A DNA stretch of 64,000 nt from Tragulus kanchil (GCA_022376925.1 JAIOJX010000004.1:123715123-123779122); one strand, 5' to 3'; positions 11,449-24,924 are shown, counted from the first letter of the stretch. Notes: generated from the letters alone by a model not told the origin. Made by a program: numbers and translations.

Positions 11449-11646
11449 GAGCTGATGGCTCAGACGGTAAAAAATGTGCGTGCAGTACAGGAGAGAGCCT
11501 GGTTCGATGCCTAGGTCAGGAAGATCCCCTGAGGAGGACATGGCAACCCACTCCGTATTCTTGCCTGGAGAATTCCACAGACAGAGGAACCAGAAGGGCT
11601 ACGGTCCATGGTGTTGCGAAGAGTTACACACAGTTGAGCAACTAAC
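11449..11646 (+). mobile_element. Bov-tA SINE
   Basis: Box B-like GGTTCGATGCCTAG, then CAGGAAGATCCCCTGAGGAG, TATTCTTGCCTGGAGAATTC and GTGTTGCGAAGAGTTACACA. It is repeated at 12589-12786 by duplication 4. Confidence 0.88.
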
Positions 11647-13059
11647 CCTTTTATTTTACTTTACATAGAAATTATTCATTTGTAGAGAAAACTTTCATAA
11701 CTTTAAAAAAACTACTAAATGGTGTATTTATGATCTGGTTAAAGCAGAGTTTCTTCTAATCATCCTCAGAAGTGTCAAGGTCATACAACACAAGAGAACA
11801 TTAAGGAACTGTCACAGATTGGAGGAGACCAGGAGATATTACTTCTAAATCAGAGGTGGGTATTATCTCTTTACAAAAAGAGATAGATAATAAATATTTA
11901 GGCTTTGTATGCCATATAGTCTTTATTACATCTCTTCATCAGTACTATTTTAGTGTAAAAGTAGATAGAGATAGTAAGGAAATAAATGATCATAGCTTTA
12001 TTACAATAACAGTTTTATTTATAAAATGAGAGAGTGGGCCATGTTTGGCCTGTAAGGCTAGCACTTTGCTGACCCCTGATTTGTGTAATGTAAGATTGCA
12101 TAGCAAAGACAAAGAAGCGCTAATGACAAAAAATGGTAAAATCTGAATTAGTTCTGTTTATTAGTTGATCATGATAAGATTAATTCCCTAGTTTTTATAA
12201 ACTTTCTATGATTATGTAAAAGGTAAACATTAGCAAAATCTGGGGGAGTAGGTTATAAAAATTCTGTACAATTTTGTAATTCTTTTGTAAATCTAAAATT
12301 ATGTTTTTAAATGCCCCAAAGTCAATTAGATATATACATACCTAAGATGCATATATACATTACTGGAACTGAAGAGAGAACAAAGAGAACAGAGGCATGC
12401 TTAGTTATTGAAGGAAGACTCAATGAAAACTTGGCCAGAAGCATGTTTGTAGGCTGGTGAGGTTTGCAAACTGCTACAAATAGAACTCTCATATAAGTTT
12501 TTTTTTTTCTTTTTAAGTCACTAAAATTTTCCCTTTAAGCATTTTTTATTTTGTCTTTGTGACAACAGACATGTTGGGAGTCATTTAAGAGCTGATGGCT
12601 CAGACGGTAAAAAATGTGCGTGCAGTACAGGAGAGAGCCTGGTTCGATGCCTAGGTCAGGAAGATCCCCTGAGGAGGACATGGCAACCCACTCCGTATTC
12701 TTGCCTGGAGAATTCCACAGACAGAGGAACCAGAAGGGCTACGGTCCATGGTGTTGCGAAGAGTTACACACAGTTGAGCAACTAACCCTTTTATTTTACT
12801 TTACATAGAAATTATTCATTTGTAGAGAAAACTTTCATAACTTTAAAAAAACTACTAAATGGTGTATTTATGATCTGGTTAAAGCAGAGTTTCTTCTAAT
12901 CATCCTCAGATGATTCTTTGCTTGGTTCAGGCTAAATTCTCAATTTATTTAGAGTTTGAGGTATTTTGTGTGGTTACGAACATAACAAGACCTCCCCAAG
13001 AGACAAAGGCAGACAGCTCTACATATACATATTCACAGATTTCAATCTGCATTTTCTCT

Positions 13060-13271
13060 GCGTGCTCAGTCGCTTCAGTGGTGTCCAACTTTGTGGATGG
13101 ACTGTAGCCTGCCAGATCCTCTATCGAAGGGATTCTCCAGGCAAGAATACTGGAGTGACTTGCCCTGTCCTCCTCCAGGTGATTTTCCTGACCCAGAGAT
13201 TGAACCCATGTCTCTCATGTCTCCTGGATTTGCAGGAAGGTTCTTTACCATTAGCATCACCTGGGCAGTCC
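13060..13271 (-). mobile_element. Bov-tA SINE
   Basis: It is read in reverse: TGCGTGCTCAGTCGCTTCAG marks the Bov-A 3' end and CACCTGGGCAGTCC the tRNA-like 5' end. Essentially full length. Confidence 0.88.
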
Positions 13272-13639
13272 CACATTTCCTCTGAATCTACTTAAAAATG
13301 TATAATTGTTTTCCTGAGATATATAGAAATATGTAGTGGAAATGGGACAGATGTTGTGGTATTTGGACTTAGGCTGGAATTGAAATACCACTTCTTCCCT
13401 TGTTAGGAATCATATGCTATACATTTCTGGCTCACTTTATATATATATGTATATTGTTAAACCATACTTGTATGACGTATGTATCATACTTTATAAGATC
13501 ACTTACCTTGCAAGTACCTGATTTTTTCGGCCATCAAGCAATTAACAAACCTTTATTAAGTAATTGCTGTGTGGTAACTCTCTTAGTCCCCATCTTGTCT
13601 AACTGAAATCCTGTTAGAGCAAACTCTAAAATCTATCAC

Positions 13640-14335
13640 AAATCTAACCATTTTCCACCATCTCTTAAGTCTTAAACTAATACAAACCACCATCATTCCC
13701 CACTTGGGCTTCTATATCACCTCTTTACTAATCTCCTATGTCCACTCTTCAGTCTGTGCCTCACATCGTAACCAGAACTGAAATTCAGATCAGATCACTT
13801 GTCTGATTTGTATTCTCCTATATTTTCCCATTTCATTAAAAATAAATCTGAAATTTAAAATTGGAATCCATATCACATCACTTGTCTGATTAATGTCCCT
13901 TTATGTTTTCCCACTGAATGAAAAATCCAAAATCCTTTTCAAGGACTACACAATCCTATACAATCTCCCTCCTGCTTACCTCTCTGTTCTAATCTCGTTA
14001 ATCCCTTATATGTAGAATGTTACTCCTCAGGCTTTTGTATGTGAGTATGTTGGGAAGGGAGAGGTCTTGCTTGTTCTTATTAAGATCTTAGCTCAGATGT
14101 CAGAAACCCTGCCTGATCTTCATGTATTAAGTGAACCCCATCAGTCTCTATCTCAAACATTCTTTTCTTCACAGTACTTGCTATGCTCGGCAATTAGCCT
14201 ATGTGTTTCTTTCACATGGGTACTTTCTTGAACTAATCGCTTGAGAGGAGGGACTGTATCTGTCTTGTCCATCACTGTACTTCCAATGTCCAAAATGTGT
14301 CTAGCATGAATAGGTGGTAAATGAATATTTCAGGC
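13640..14335 (+). repeat. L2 LINE 3' end, old
   Basis: It resembles the L2 3' region: an AATCCAAAATCCTTTTC block, a TCTAATCTCGTTA segment, TAGCTCAGATGTCAGAAACC, CTTGAGAGGAGGGACTGTAT, and an ending like GGTGGTAAATGAATATTT. Non-coding and diverged. The part from 13951 recurs at 15035-15419. Confidence 0.6.
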
Positions 14336-14349
14336 TAAAAATCAGTGAA

Positions 14350-14620
14350 CGGGGCTTCCCTGGTGGTCCAGTGGGTAAAGAGTCCACCTTGCAGTGCAAG
14401 GGGCACAAGTTCAATCCCTGGCCGGGAAAGATCCTACATGCCATGGAATGGCTGGACTGGTGTGTTCAATTACCAGCTGGCGCTCTGAAGTGCATGTGCC
14501 CAGAGCCAGTGCTCTGCAACGAGAGAGACCACTGTGATGTTAGGCCCACACAGGCCAAAGAATAAAGATGGGTGAAAATAAATAAATAAAAAACCAACAA
14601 AAGAGGCCAAAATTTAAAAA
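14350..14620 (+). mobile_element. CHR-like SINE with unusual body (locus 1)
   Basis: The tRNA-like head GGGCTTCCCTGGTGGTCCAG is followed by a body that differs from the standard CHR-2 consensus as I recall it: a GTGTTCAATTACCAGCTGGC block, CAGTGCTCTGCAACGAGAGA, CCCACACAGGCCAAAGAATA and a terminal ACAAAAGAGGCCAAAATTT before the A-tail. A 13-bp target-site duplication, AAAAATCAGTGAA, lies at 14337-14349 and 14621-14633. It is repeated at 15434-15704. Confidence 0.85.
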
Positions 14621-14639
14621 AAAAATCAGTGAATGAATT

Positions 14640-15030
14640 AATGCAAATCACTGTACTAAGCAACATTCAAGGTTGAATTTCTGTTTCCACAGAATTTATA
14701 ATCTAGTAATTTGGGTGACACACTATGAGAGATATTAAAAGACAAGAGCAATGCAGGGCTAGGGATGGTTTATAACTCCCTACGACTGATGACTGAGGAG
14801 AGCAAAGATCAAAGCAGTATAATTAAAATTATGTCTTAAAAGAGTCAATCAACTTTTAAAATGCAAAAATCTGTGGCTGCAAAAGGGGTGAGTAGACTGC
14901 CCTCTCCATTTATCCCTCCAGGTCAAGGGTAAAGTTTATCAAGGAATGTAGCAGTAGACAGTAGACAATGGGAAACAGGAGCTGAGAATACAGGGTTTAT
15001 GAGGTCAGTTAAGAAGTCTTCTGTTCATTA
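14640..15030. other. Unique non-coding DNA
   Basis: Nothing recognised. Copied at 15724-16114. Confidence 0.5.
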
Positions 15031-16116
15031 AAACCAATCCTATACAATCTCCCTCCTGCTTACCTCTCTGTTCTAATCTCGTTAATCCCTTATATGTAGA
15101 ATGTTACTCCTCAGGCTTTTGTATGTGAGTATGTTGGGAAGGGAGAGGTCTTGCTTGTTCTTATTAAGATCTTAGCTCAGATGTCAGAAACCCTGCCTGA
15201 TCTTCATGTATTAAGTGAACCCCATCAGTCTCTATCTCAAACATTCTTTTCTTCACAGTACTTGCTATGCTCGGCAATTAGCCTATGTGTTTCTTTCACA
15301 TGGGTACTTTCTTGAACTAATCGCTTGAGAGGAGGGACTGTATCTGTCTTGTCCATCACTGTACTTCCAATGTCCAAAATGTGTCTAGCATGAATAGGTG
15401 GTAAATGAATATTTCAGGCTAAAAATCAGTGAACGGGGCTTCCCTGGTGGTCCAGTGGGTAAAGAGTCCACCTTGCAGTGCAAGGGGCACAAGTTCAATC
15501 CCTGGCCGGGAAAGATCCTACATGCCATGGAATGGCTGGACTGGTGTGTTCAATTACCAGCTGGCGCTCTGAAGTGCATGTGCCCAGAGCCAGTGCTCTG
15601 CAACGAGAGAGACCACTGTGATGTTAGGCCCACACAGGCCAAAGAATAAAGATGGGTGAAAATAAATAAATAAAAAACCAACAAAAGAGGCCAAAATTTA
15701 AAAAAAAAATCAGTGAATGAATTAATGCAAATCACTGTACTAAGCAACATTCAAGGTTGAATTTCTGTTTCCACAGAATTTATAATCTAGTAATTTGGGT
15801 GACACACTATGAGAGATATTAAAAGACAAGAGCAATGCAGGGCTAGGGATGGTTTATAACTCCCTACGACTGATGACTGAGGAGAGCAAAGATCAAAGCA
15901 GTATAATTAAAATTATGTCTTAAAAGAGTCAATCAACTTTTAAAATGCAAAAATCTGTGGCTGCAAAAGGGGTGAGTAGACTGCCCTCTCCATTTATCCC
16001 TCCAGGTCAAGGGTAAAGTTTATCAAGGAATGTAGCAGTAGACAGTAGACAATGGGAAACAGGAGCTGAGAATACAGGGTTTATGAGGTCAGTTAAGAAG
16101 TCTTCTGTTCATTAAA

Positions 16117-17055
16117 TGAGAACTGGAGCTATGGAAGTAGAAGAAATTAGAGGGAAAAGCAAGGAAGTGATACAAATGAAAGTAGAATAAATAATTACAT
16201 CTGAGAAATAGGTAAATATAAAGTTACTACCAGAGAAAGAAATAGACAAGAGAGAAAGAGGCAGAGAGAATGGCTAAAGTGGTGGGAAGGGTTGAGGGAA
16301 TAGAAACTCATATTATTTATCAGTCCTTTCAAGTCAATTTTAAAACTAACAAACACGAATATTATCTAGTAGGACTTTAACCAGAAGAGTTAAATTAAGG
16401 GCAAAGAGATCCAAGAATAAGGAGTTGGCCAACAGGGACAAACAGCAAGTCTAGAGAACTGGGAATTAGGTTTGGTAATTAAGACATTGCTCCAGACCTT
16501 CTGGGAACAGTTCTAGAGAAGTGCTGGAGGCAGGAGACAAAGTGCAATGGGGTAAAGAGTCATTGGCAGGGGGTCAAGTGGAGAGAAGGGAGTGAGTTGG
16601 ACTCCGTTTTTCAAGAAGTTTGGTGGTGAATGGAGCTACAAAAATGTGTACTTTATTTTTGTTTTGTTTGAGTTTTTTTATGAGAGGGCACATAGCCATG
16701 GCAAACCATGGATGGGGGTGTCTGCTTCACTGAGTGATTACTAGTGAGGGACATCACTTTTGATGTGCAAATAGGCTCAGTGTTGAAAGGATTTCCTCCT
16801 CATGAAGTGAAAGGATTCCCTGCTCATTTAAAACCAAGCTAACCTGTTAAGTGTACTAAACTAAGTTAAATTTGGCTCATAAACATGTTTCTGTGAAATT
16901 CATCTGTTCTACACTCTGTATAGTACTCTCTTGGGTTTTTTTCTCTTAAACTGTTCTTTAAAAAAGTCTCACTTTAGTTTGGCTAAATTAGAAAAAAAAT
17001 TTTTTTCATATTTTTGTCAAGAGAGATCAATATGTATCTGGGCAACTGAGGAAAG
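16117..17055. other. Non-coding DNA, partly purine-rich
   Basis: No ORF or transposon recognised. The + strand is purine-rich at about 16130-16290. Confidence 0.5.
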
Positions 17056-19307
17056 TGTGTGTGTTTGTGTATGATTTAAGGTGGATGGGTGAATAGAGAC
17101 TTGGAAACTATTAGGGGAAAAGGTAAGGATAACTGTAGACACTGGTCTTTTATTATGTGCATAGAAGTCCCTATCATGCTATAGAATGTAGATCAGTTGA
17201 CTATCAAACTTTTGGGCAGCTCAAAACCTTACTCAGACTTTAAGTATGCTTGAGTATCTGGTTTATCCCTGCATATAGGCATCTTGAGGGCTGCATGTGG
17301 CCTTCTTCCTGCTCTGCTCACCCTCACAGTGTCTAACACGAGATCACACACTTCATGTGTTCCCCTCTGCTGATGACTTTGACCAAGATTCACAACAGCT
17401 CTAGAATTCCTGCTGTATTTCAGTGTATTCAAATGTGGCCTGAGGCATGTTTTAAGACATGAAAGACTGAATCAAGCACGACATTAATTATGTGTCTAAT
17501 ATGAATCCTCGTGAATTAATAGCCAAAGTCTGGAAATTGTTTCTGTCTCCAAACCCAAGGCAATTGTTAATTATTTCAGTGCTAAGGCTGTTTATGGAGC
17601 TGGAGAAGAAAGTCACTGAAAACTGATTTCTTTAAAGTAACTGAAGAAAATGTCATTCAACCAGTCAGAAAATGTGTATTTGGCATTTAGAATTTGCTGT
17701 GTCCTGGACAGTTAGGTGTTTGTCATGAAAAGTTAAATAAGGAAATAGTTCCTGCTATTAATAAACCTAACTCTAGTGATCTATGTGAGATGGTGGCCAT
17801 GAGACAAGAAAAGCTTGCCTCTGAGAGGTGCAGGTAGGGCTCATTACTTCAGAGAACAGATATATTAACCTACAGACAGGCCCATAGGGAAGACAGCCAT
17901 GTATGACCTCTACAGACCACAAAGGAGGCACTGACAGTTGTTTGGACATTACTGTAAAAGTCAAGAGGACAGCAAGGAAGACTTGGATCTAGCAGGAGTC
18001 TTCTACCAGACAGAGATGCTGGTGGGCTACAGTCCATGGGGTTACAAAGAGTAGGACATGAATGAGTGACTAACATTTTCACTTCTACCAGTTATTCTGG
18101 TCACCAAGGCCCTGAGTCTGATTCTTTTGTCACAGGGATAACTGCACAAGTCAAACAGATAAGGTAGAATTATATGATCTGGTGGAAATGTGTGTGTTTG
18201 TGTATGATTTAAGGTGGATGGGTGAATAGAGACTTGGAAACTATTAGGGGAAAAGGTAAGGATAACTGTAGACACTGGTCTTTTATTATGTGCATAGAAG
18301 TCCCTATCATGCTATAGAATGTAGATCAGTTGACTATCAAACTTTTGGGCAGCTCAAAACCTTACTCAGACTTTAAGTATGCTTGAGTATCTGGTTTATC
18401 CCTGCATATAGGCATCTTGAGGGCTGCATGTGGCCTTCTTCCTGCTCTGCTCACCCTCACAGTGTCTAACACGAGATCACACACTTCATGTGTTCCCCTC
18501 TGCTGATGACTTTGACCAAGATTCACAACAGCTCTAGAATTCCTGCTGTATTTCAGTGTATTCAAATGTGGCCTGAGGCATGTTTTAAGACATGAAAGAC
18601 TGAATCAAGCACGACATTAATTATGTGTCTAATATGAATCCTCGTGAATTAATAGCCAAAGTCTGGAAATTGTTTCTGTCTCCAAACCCAAGGCAATTGT
18701 TAATTATTTCAGTGCTAAGGCTGTTTATGGAGCTGGAGAAGAAAGTCACTGAAAACTGATTTCTTTAAAGTAACTGAAGAAAATGTCATTCAACCAGTCA
18801 GAAAATGTGTATTTGGCATTTAGAATTTGCTGTGTCCTGGACAGTTAGGTGTTTGTCATGAAAAGTTAAATAAGGAAATAGTTCCTGCTATTAATAAACC
18901 TAACTCTAGTGATCTATGTGAGATGGTGGCCATGAGACAAGAAAAGCTTGCCTCTGAGAGGTGCAGGTAGGGCTCATTACTTCAGAGAACAGATATATTA
19001 ACCTACAGACAGGCCCATAGGGAAGACAGCCATGTATGACCTCTACAGACCACAAAGGAGGCACTGACAGTTGTTTGGACATTACTGTAAAAGTCAAGAG
19101 GACAGCAAGGAAGACTTGGATCTAGCAGGAGTCTTCTACCAGACAGAGATGCTGGTGGGCTACAGTCCATGGGGTTACAAAGAGTAGGACATGAATGAGT
19201 GACTAACATTTTCACTTCTACCAGTTATTCTGGTCACCAAGGCCCTGAGTCTGATTCTTTTGTCACAGGGATAACTGCACAAGTCAAACAGATAAGGTAG
19301 AATTATA
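17056..19307. repeat. Tandem duplication 6
   Basis: Copy 1 is 17056-18174 and copy 2 is 18189-19307, offset 1133. The 14-bp spacer is 18175-18188. No difference seen. The content is unique DNA plus a short Bov-A fragment. Confidence 0.96.
17996..18075 (+). mobile_element. Bov-A SINE fragment
   Basis: Only the 3' part is present (GGTGGGCTACAGTCCATGGG, GTTACAAAGAGTAGGACATG). Repeated at 19129-19208. Confidence 0.75.
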
Positions 19308-19313
19308 AGATTA

Positions 19314-19352
19314 CAATCAGTCAGTCAAGTCACTCAGTTATGTCTGACTCTG
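19314..19352 (-). mobile_element. Bov-A/BovB 3'-end fragment
   Basis: Short reverse match: CAGTCAAGTCACTCAGTTAT then GTCTGACTCTG. Confidence 0.55.
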
Positions 19353-19923
19353 TAAGTGGCCAGAATGAAGCAGAGAAATTTATGAAAGCCATCTCTTGAG
19401 AGGGAACTGATGAAAGCAACAGAGAAGTTCTGAGATCTCCTAGTAGACAGGTGTAAGGATCTGTCTGCCATTCCTTCTCTTCACTCCTCTTCCATGACAT
19501 ATTGTCTGTTACCTCACCTGTGGAGTTGGGATCGCTAGCTTATTTGGCTTTTTATTGCATTGATAGCTGTTGCCTTCGACTGACTCAACTGTAAACCCTT
19601 CTGTATTACTAACATTGGACTGTGTTTGAGCTCTGGTAACTGATGCTATCTTGATTTTATTTTTTCCAGCTTGAAGTGAATTTTGTAGGACTTTGCTTGG
19701 TGACAGTAATTTATTACTCACCACAGTCTAATAAAGACAAAATAACAAAGGGAAAGGGCAGCTGGCCTTTGACCACAAGTTAGTAGTTTTGGTGAGAAAA
19801 CTTGATTGTGTCACCACTTCAAATAAGCTGGTCTATAAGGATACACTTAATACAATGCTGTGTATCATGCTAAGTTTAGAATCAAATTATGTGGTATATA
19901 TTCCTAGTATCCAGTTTAAATAC
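19353..19923. other. Unique non-coding DNA
   Basis: Nothing recognised. Confidence 0.5.
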
Positions 19924-20393
19924 AGAGACATCTTTTTGCTGACAAAGGCCTGTAGAGTCAAAGTTATGGTTTTCCAGTAGTCAAGTATGGCTGTGAGAGT
20001 TGAACCATAAAGAAGGCTGATAAAGAACTGATGCTTTGAAATTGTGGTGCTGGAGAAAACTCTTGAGAGTCCCTTGGACAGAAATGAGACAAATCCAGTC
20101 AATCCTAAAGAAAATAAACCCTGAATACTCATTGGAAGAACTGATGCTAAAGCTCCAATACTTTGGCCACATGATGCAAAGAGCCCATTCATCGGAAAAG
20201 AACCTGATTCTGGGAAAGAGGAGGACAGGAGTAGGTGGTTATGAAGGATGAGATAGTTGGATGAAATCACTGACTCAGTGGGTTTGAATCAGAGTAAATT
20301 CTGGGAGACAGTGAAGGAGGGGAAAGCCTTGCATGCTGCAGTCCATGGGGTTGCAAAGAGTCAGACACAACTGAGCGACTGAACAGCAACAAT
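19924..20393 (+). mobile_element. BovB LINE, 3' terminal fragment
   Basis: It starts at GAGACATCTTTTTGCTGACA and ends at CTGAGCGACTGAACAGCAAC, covering the ORF2 C-terminus and 3' end. The frame around 20036-20251 still shows the WCWRKLLRVPW and LQYFGHMMQR motifs of the BovB C-terminus, but the frame is broken on both sides. Confidence 0.88.
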
Positions 20394-21080
20394 CCAGTGA
20401 AAGACACTACTGTCTGAATTTAGACCAAATTCTGGAGCAGAGGTTTATGTACATTTCACCTGCTGGAGTCTGTGTGTGTGTGTGTGTGTGTAAAATTCTC
20501 CTTTTTTTCAACAGCCATGGTACTTAAGTCAAAATAGTCAGGTATGCTCTCTATGGGACTTTAACTTTTACTCTGTTACCTTCAAACAGCTCTTTGCTTA
20601 TTTCAGATTTAGAACTCTCATTCAGCAACAGAATATCAAGATTTTACATCCATCAGTGCTTATCAGTCAATATGTTTGGTTTTCACAAAACAACATCTTT
20701 GCATTATAGAATATTTGTTTGTATGTCTACTTGACTATCTTACTACATTTTCCTACATTGTTTAAAATAAGTAAACGTAAGGTAGAGAAAATCAATATTC
20801 TAATATTAACACAAAGACAAAGAGTACGGAGCAGACCAGAGGAGATGTTTCTTCTGTATGGTTTGGATGAACACTTGAAGTAAGCTTGTTGATTACACTT
20901 AATTCCAGTAGAAATGAATTTTAAAAATCTATAAAATAGTAGTAAGATCTTTTTGAAGATTAAATACCCAAATGTGAAGTGTTATAATAGAGGAAATGGA
21001 GTTTAAAAAGTTATAGATTGAGGTTCCATATCAATAAAATGATCTGTTGATCTTCTAGAGAGCATCATAGGCTTATACAT
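20394..21080. other. Non-coding DNA with a (TG)n run
   Basis: A short (TG)n microsatellite occupies about 20471-20491. Nothing else recognised. Confidence 0.55.
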
Positions 21081-23343
21081 CATCTAATAGAGATATAGTT
21101 TTCCTCAGTCTCTTAATTGAAGGACTTAAAAATCCAGATTTAAACTTTCTCCAGTCAACATAACAAAATAATTTATATAGAGTAAAACTGAAAACAGGAG
21201 ATCAGTAGAGACTAATCCATGAAATGAAAGGCTGGTTCTTTGAAAACATCAATAAAATTGATAAGCCTCCAGCTAGGATAACTAAGAAAAAAAAGAGAGA
21301 GGATACTAGATGCTAGTATCAGAAGTGAAAGATGGACCTTCGCTACAGACCCCTTATACATCAAAAAGATAATAAAATCATACTATGAGCATACTATGAA
21401 TTCTAGGCCCATAAATTTGATAACACAAATGAAATTGACCAATTCCTTTAAAACCAAAATTTGTCAGACTCACACAAGAAGGAATAGTCCATCTAAATAG
21501 GCATATATCTATTTAAAAATTGAATCAGAATAAATAATATTCCAAAACGGACCTGACGGGTTTATTGGTATACTCTATGAAATATTTAAGAAAAAAATTA
21601 TACCAAGTCTCTACAATCTCCTTTAAAATACAGAAGTAGCCCACACTCTGTCTGTGGAGTGTGCTTTCTCTGAATCTGAATAAATCTATTTCTTACCTAA
21701 AAAAATAAAATAAAATAAAATACAGAAGTAGAGGGAGCACTTTCTAACTCATTCTATGGTCCAGCATTACCCAAATACCAAAGCTAGACATATATTACAA
21801 GAAGAGAAAAACACAGTCAACATCTCTCATAAATACAGATGCAAAAATCTTCAACAAAATGTTAGCAAATCAAATCTAACAATGTATAAAAAGAATCATA
21901 CATGTGACCAAGTGGGATTTATCTGAAGCATGCAAGTCTGATTCAACATTTGAAAATCAGTTAATGTAACATCATATCAACAGACTAAAGGAAAAAAAGT
22001 CATGTGATCATATTAACAGATGCAGGAGAAAGATAAAATCCAAGATCTATTTATGATAAAAACATTCAGACAACTAGAAATATAGTAACTTTCTCAACTT
22101 GATTAAGAACATCTACCAAAAGCCTACAGGTAACCTTATACTTAATGGTGAGAAACTTAAATCTTCCCCAACTAATATCAGGTATAAGGCAAGGATGTCA
22201 TCTTTCACCATACATCTAATAGAGATATAGTTTTCCTCAGTCTCTTAATTGAAGGACTTAAAAATCCAGATTTAAACTTTCTCCAGTCAACATAACAAAA
22301 TAATTTATATAGAGTAAAACTGAAAACAGGAGATCAGTAGAGACTAATCCATGAAATGAAAGGCTGGTTCTTTGAAAACATCAATAAAATTGATAAGCCT
22401 CCAGCTAGGATAACTAAGAAAAAAAAGAGAGAGGATACTAGATGCTAGTATCAGAAGTGAAAGATGGACCTTCGCTACAGACCCCTTATACATCAAAAAG
22501 ATAATAAAATCATACTATGAGCATACTATGAATTCTAGGCCCATAAATTTGATAACACAAATGAAATTGACCAATTCCTTTAAAACCAAAATTTGTCAGA
22601 CTCACACAAGAAGGAATAGTCCATCTAAATAGGCATATATCTATTTAAAAATTGAATCAGAATAAATAATATTCCAAAACGGACCTGACGGGTTTATTGG
22701 TATACTCTATGAAATATTTAAGAAAAAAATTATACCAAGTCTCTACAATCTCCTTTAAAATACAGAAGTAGCCCACACTCTGTCTGTGGAGTGTGCTTTC
22801 TCTGAATCTGAATAAATCTATTTCTTACCTAAAAAAATAAAATAAAATAAAATACAGAAGTAGAGGGAGCACTTTCTAACTCATTCTATGGTCCAGCATT
22901 ACCCAAATACCAAAGCTAGACATATATTACAAGAAGAGAAAAACACAGTCAACATCTCTCATAAATACAGATGCAAAAATCTTCAACAAAATGTTAGCAA
23001 ATCAAATCTAACAATGTATAAAAAGAATCATACATGTGACCAAGTGGGATTTATCTGAAGCATGCAAGTCTGATTCAACATTTGAAAATCAGTTAATGTA
23101 ACATCATATCAACAGACTAAAGGAAAAAAAGTCATGTGATCATATTAACAGATGCAGGAGAAAGATAAAATCCAAGATCTATTTATGATAAAAACATTCA
23201 GACAACTAGAAATATAGTAACTTTCTCAACTTGATTAAGAACATCTACCAAAAGCCTACAGGTAACCTTATACTTAATGGTGAGAAACTTAAATCTTCCC
23301 CAACTAATATCAGGTATAAGGCAAGGATGTCATCTTTCACCAT
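21081..23343. repeat. Tandem duplication 7
   Basis: Copy 1 is 21081-22211 and copy 2 is 22213-23343, offset 1132, 1-bp spacer. No difference seen. It lies inside an old L1 and also doubles the retroposed RNA tail it carries. Confidence 0.96.
21640..21716 (+). mobile_element. Retroposed polyadenylated RNA tail (locus 1)
   Basis: A roughly 60-nt sequence starting CCCACACTCTGTCTGTGGAG, containing a GAATAAAT polyadenylation-type signal and ending TTTCTTACCT, is followed by an A-rich tail. A perfect 15-bp target-site duplication, AAAATACAGAAGTAG, flanks it at 21625-21639 and 21717-21731. The same RNA tail occurs at 32992-33088 on the minus strand. Repeated at 22772-22848 by duplication 7. Confidence 0.88.
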
Positions 23344-23564
23344 TCCTTTTCAACACTGTACTAAGAGTTCTAGATGATGAAATAAAACAAGGAAAGGATA
23401 AAATTATACAGACTAGAAGGAACAAAAGAAAGCATTATCTACGTAGAAAATCTAAGAGAACTGACAAAAAACTTTCGGGACTAATAAGATTAATATATGA
23501 AAATTCATCACTTTCTTATATACCAGCAAATAGCAAGTGAAATTTGAATTAAAAACACAATGCC

Positions 23565-23846
23565 GGGCTTCCCTGGTGGTCCAGTGGGTAATGAGTCAGC
23601 CTTACAGTGCAAGCGGCACCGGTTCGATCCCTGGTACAGGAAGATGCCACATGTTGTGGAGTGGCTGGACCAGTGTGTCCAATTAGGAGCCAGCACTCTG
23701 GAGTGCATGCGCTCAGAGCTGGTGCTCTGCAGCGAGAGGAGCCACTACAATGGGAGGTCCACACAGGCCAAAGAATAAAAATGGATGAAAATAAATAAAA
23801 TGAAAGCCCAATAAAAGAAACCAAAATTAGGAAAAAAAAAACAAAA
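23565..23846 (+). mobile_element. CHR-like SINE with unusual body (locus 2)
   Basis: Same type as at 14350: GGGCTTCCCTGGTGGTCCAG head, GTGTCCAATTAGGAGCCAGC, CCACACAGGCCAAAGAATAA, CCAATAAAAGAAACCAAAAT, A-tail. A target-site duplication near ACAATGCC flanks it (23556-23564 and about 23849-23856). It splits the host L1. Confidence 0.87.
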
Positions 23847-24924
23847 AAACAATGCCATTTATATTAGCATCCTAACTAAAAAATTTAGGCATAAATCTAG
23901 CAAAATATTATAAGATCTATATGAAAAATTATAAAATGGTAATGAATGAAATCAAAGAACTAAATAAATGGAAAGATATTCCATGTTTATAGATAGGAAG
24001 ACTCAATATTGTCAAGACATCAGTTCTTCTCAACTTGATCTATGAATGCAATAATGCAGCACCAGTTAAAATCTCAATTATTTCATATATATCAACAAAC
24101 TGGTTATGCAGCTTATATGGAGAGACAAAGTACTCAGAAAAACCAAGAGAATATTGAAAGAAGACAAACAAAGTTGGAAGACTGACAGCACCCAACTTCA
24201 AGACTTACTATAAAGCTATAGTAATCTAGACTGTGGTATTAGTGTAAGAAAAGATAAGCAGATATACAAAACAGAAATACATTCACACAACTATAGTCAA
24301 CTGATCTTTGATAGAGGAGCAAAGACAAGGAAAGGAGCAAAGCGTCTTCTCAACATATGATGCTGAAACAATGGGACATCACACATGAAAAAGCAAATTG
24401 AGACACAGATCTTAAGATTGTCACAAAAAGGAACTCAAAGTGGACTGTAGACTTAAATGTAAAAGGCAAAACTATAAAACTCCTAGAAGATAAAATAGGA
24501 GAAAATATAGATGACATCGGGTATGGTGATGATTTTTTTGATAAAACACCAAAGGGATGATGCACAGAAGAAATAATTAGTAAGCAGGTCTTCATTAAAA
24601 GTGAAAGCTTGTGCTCTATGAGAGATGATGTCAAGAGAATAAGAAGACACAAACTGGAAGAAAATATTTGCAGAAGACACATCTGAGGAAGGACTGTCTC
24701 CCAATATATATATTGGCTTATATATATATATAAAAGAAAACCTTCTTAAAACTTAACATTAAGAAAACAATGAACCCAATTAAAAAAAAATGGGTTAAAG
24801 ACCTTAACATGCACCTTACAAAAAAGATACACAGATGACAAATAAGCATATGAAAAGATGCTCCACATCATATGTCATCAGGGAAATTCAAACAAAAACA
24901 AGGAGATACAACTACATACCTATT

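Larger units (their letters stand above)
10627..12910. repeat. Tandem duplication 4
   Basis: Copy 1 is 10627-11770 and copy 2 is 11767-12910, offset 1140, with a 4-bp overlap (CAGA). I found no difference between the copies. Each holds a hAT fragment and a Bov-tA SINE. Confidence 0.96.
13951..16116. repeat. Tandem duplication 5
   Basis: Copy 1 is 13951-15032 and copy 2 is 15035-16116, offset 1084, spacer AC. No difference seen. Each copy contains the L2 tail, a CHR-like SINE and unique DNA. Confidence 0.96.

Noticed and set aside
13075..13295. Overlapping ORFs on both strands at 12966-13295
   Set aside because: All lie within one reverse Bov-tA SINE, whose sequence gives open frames on both strands.
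14350..14430. tRNA-like box A/B sequences in SINE heads as tRNA genes
   Set aside because: They are diverged tRNA-derived SINE promoters without a foldable cloverleaf or anticodon arm.
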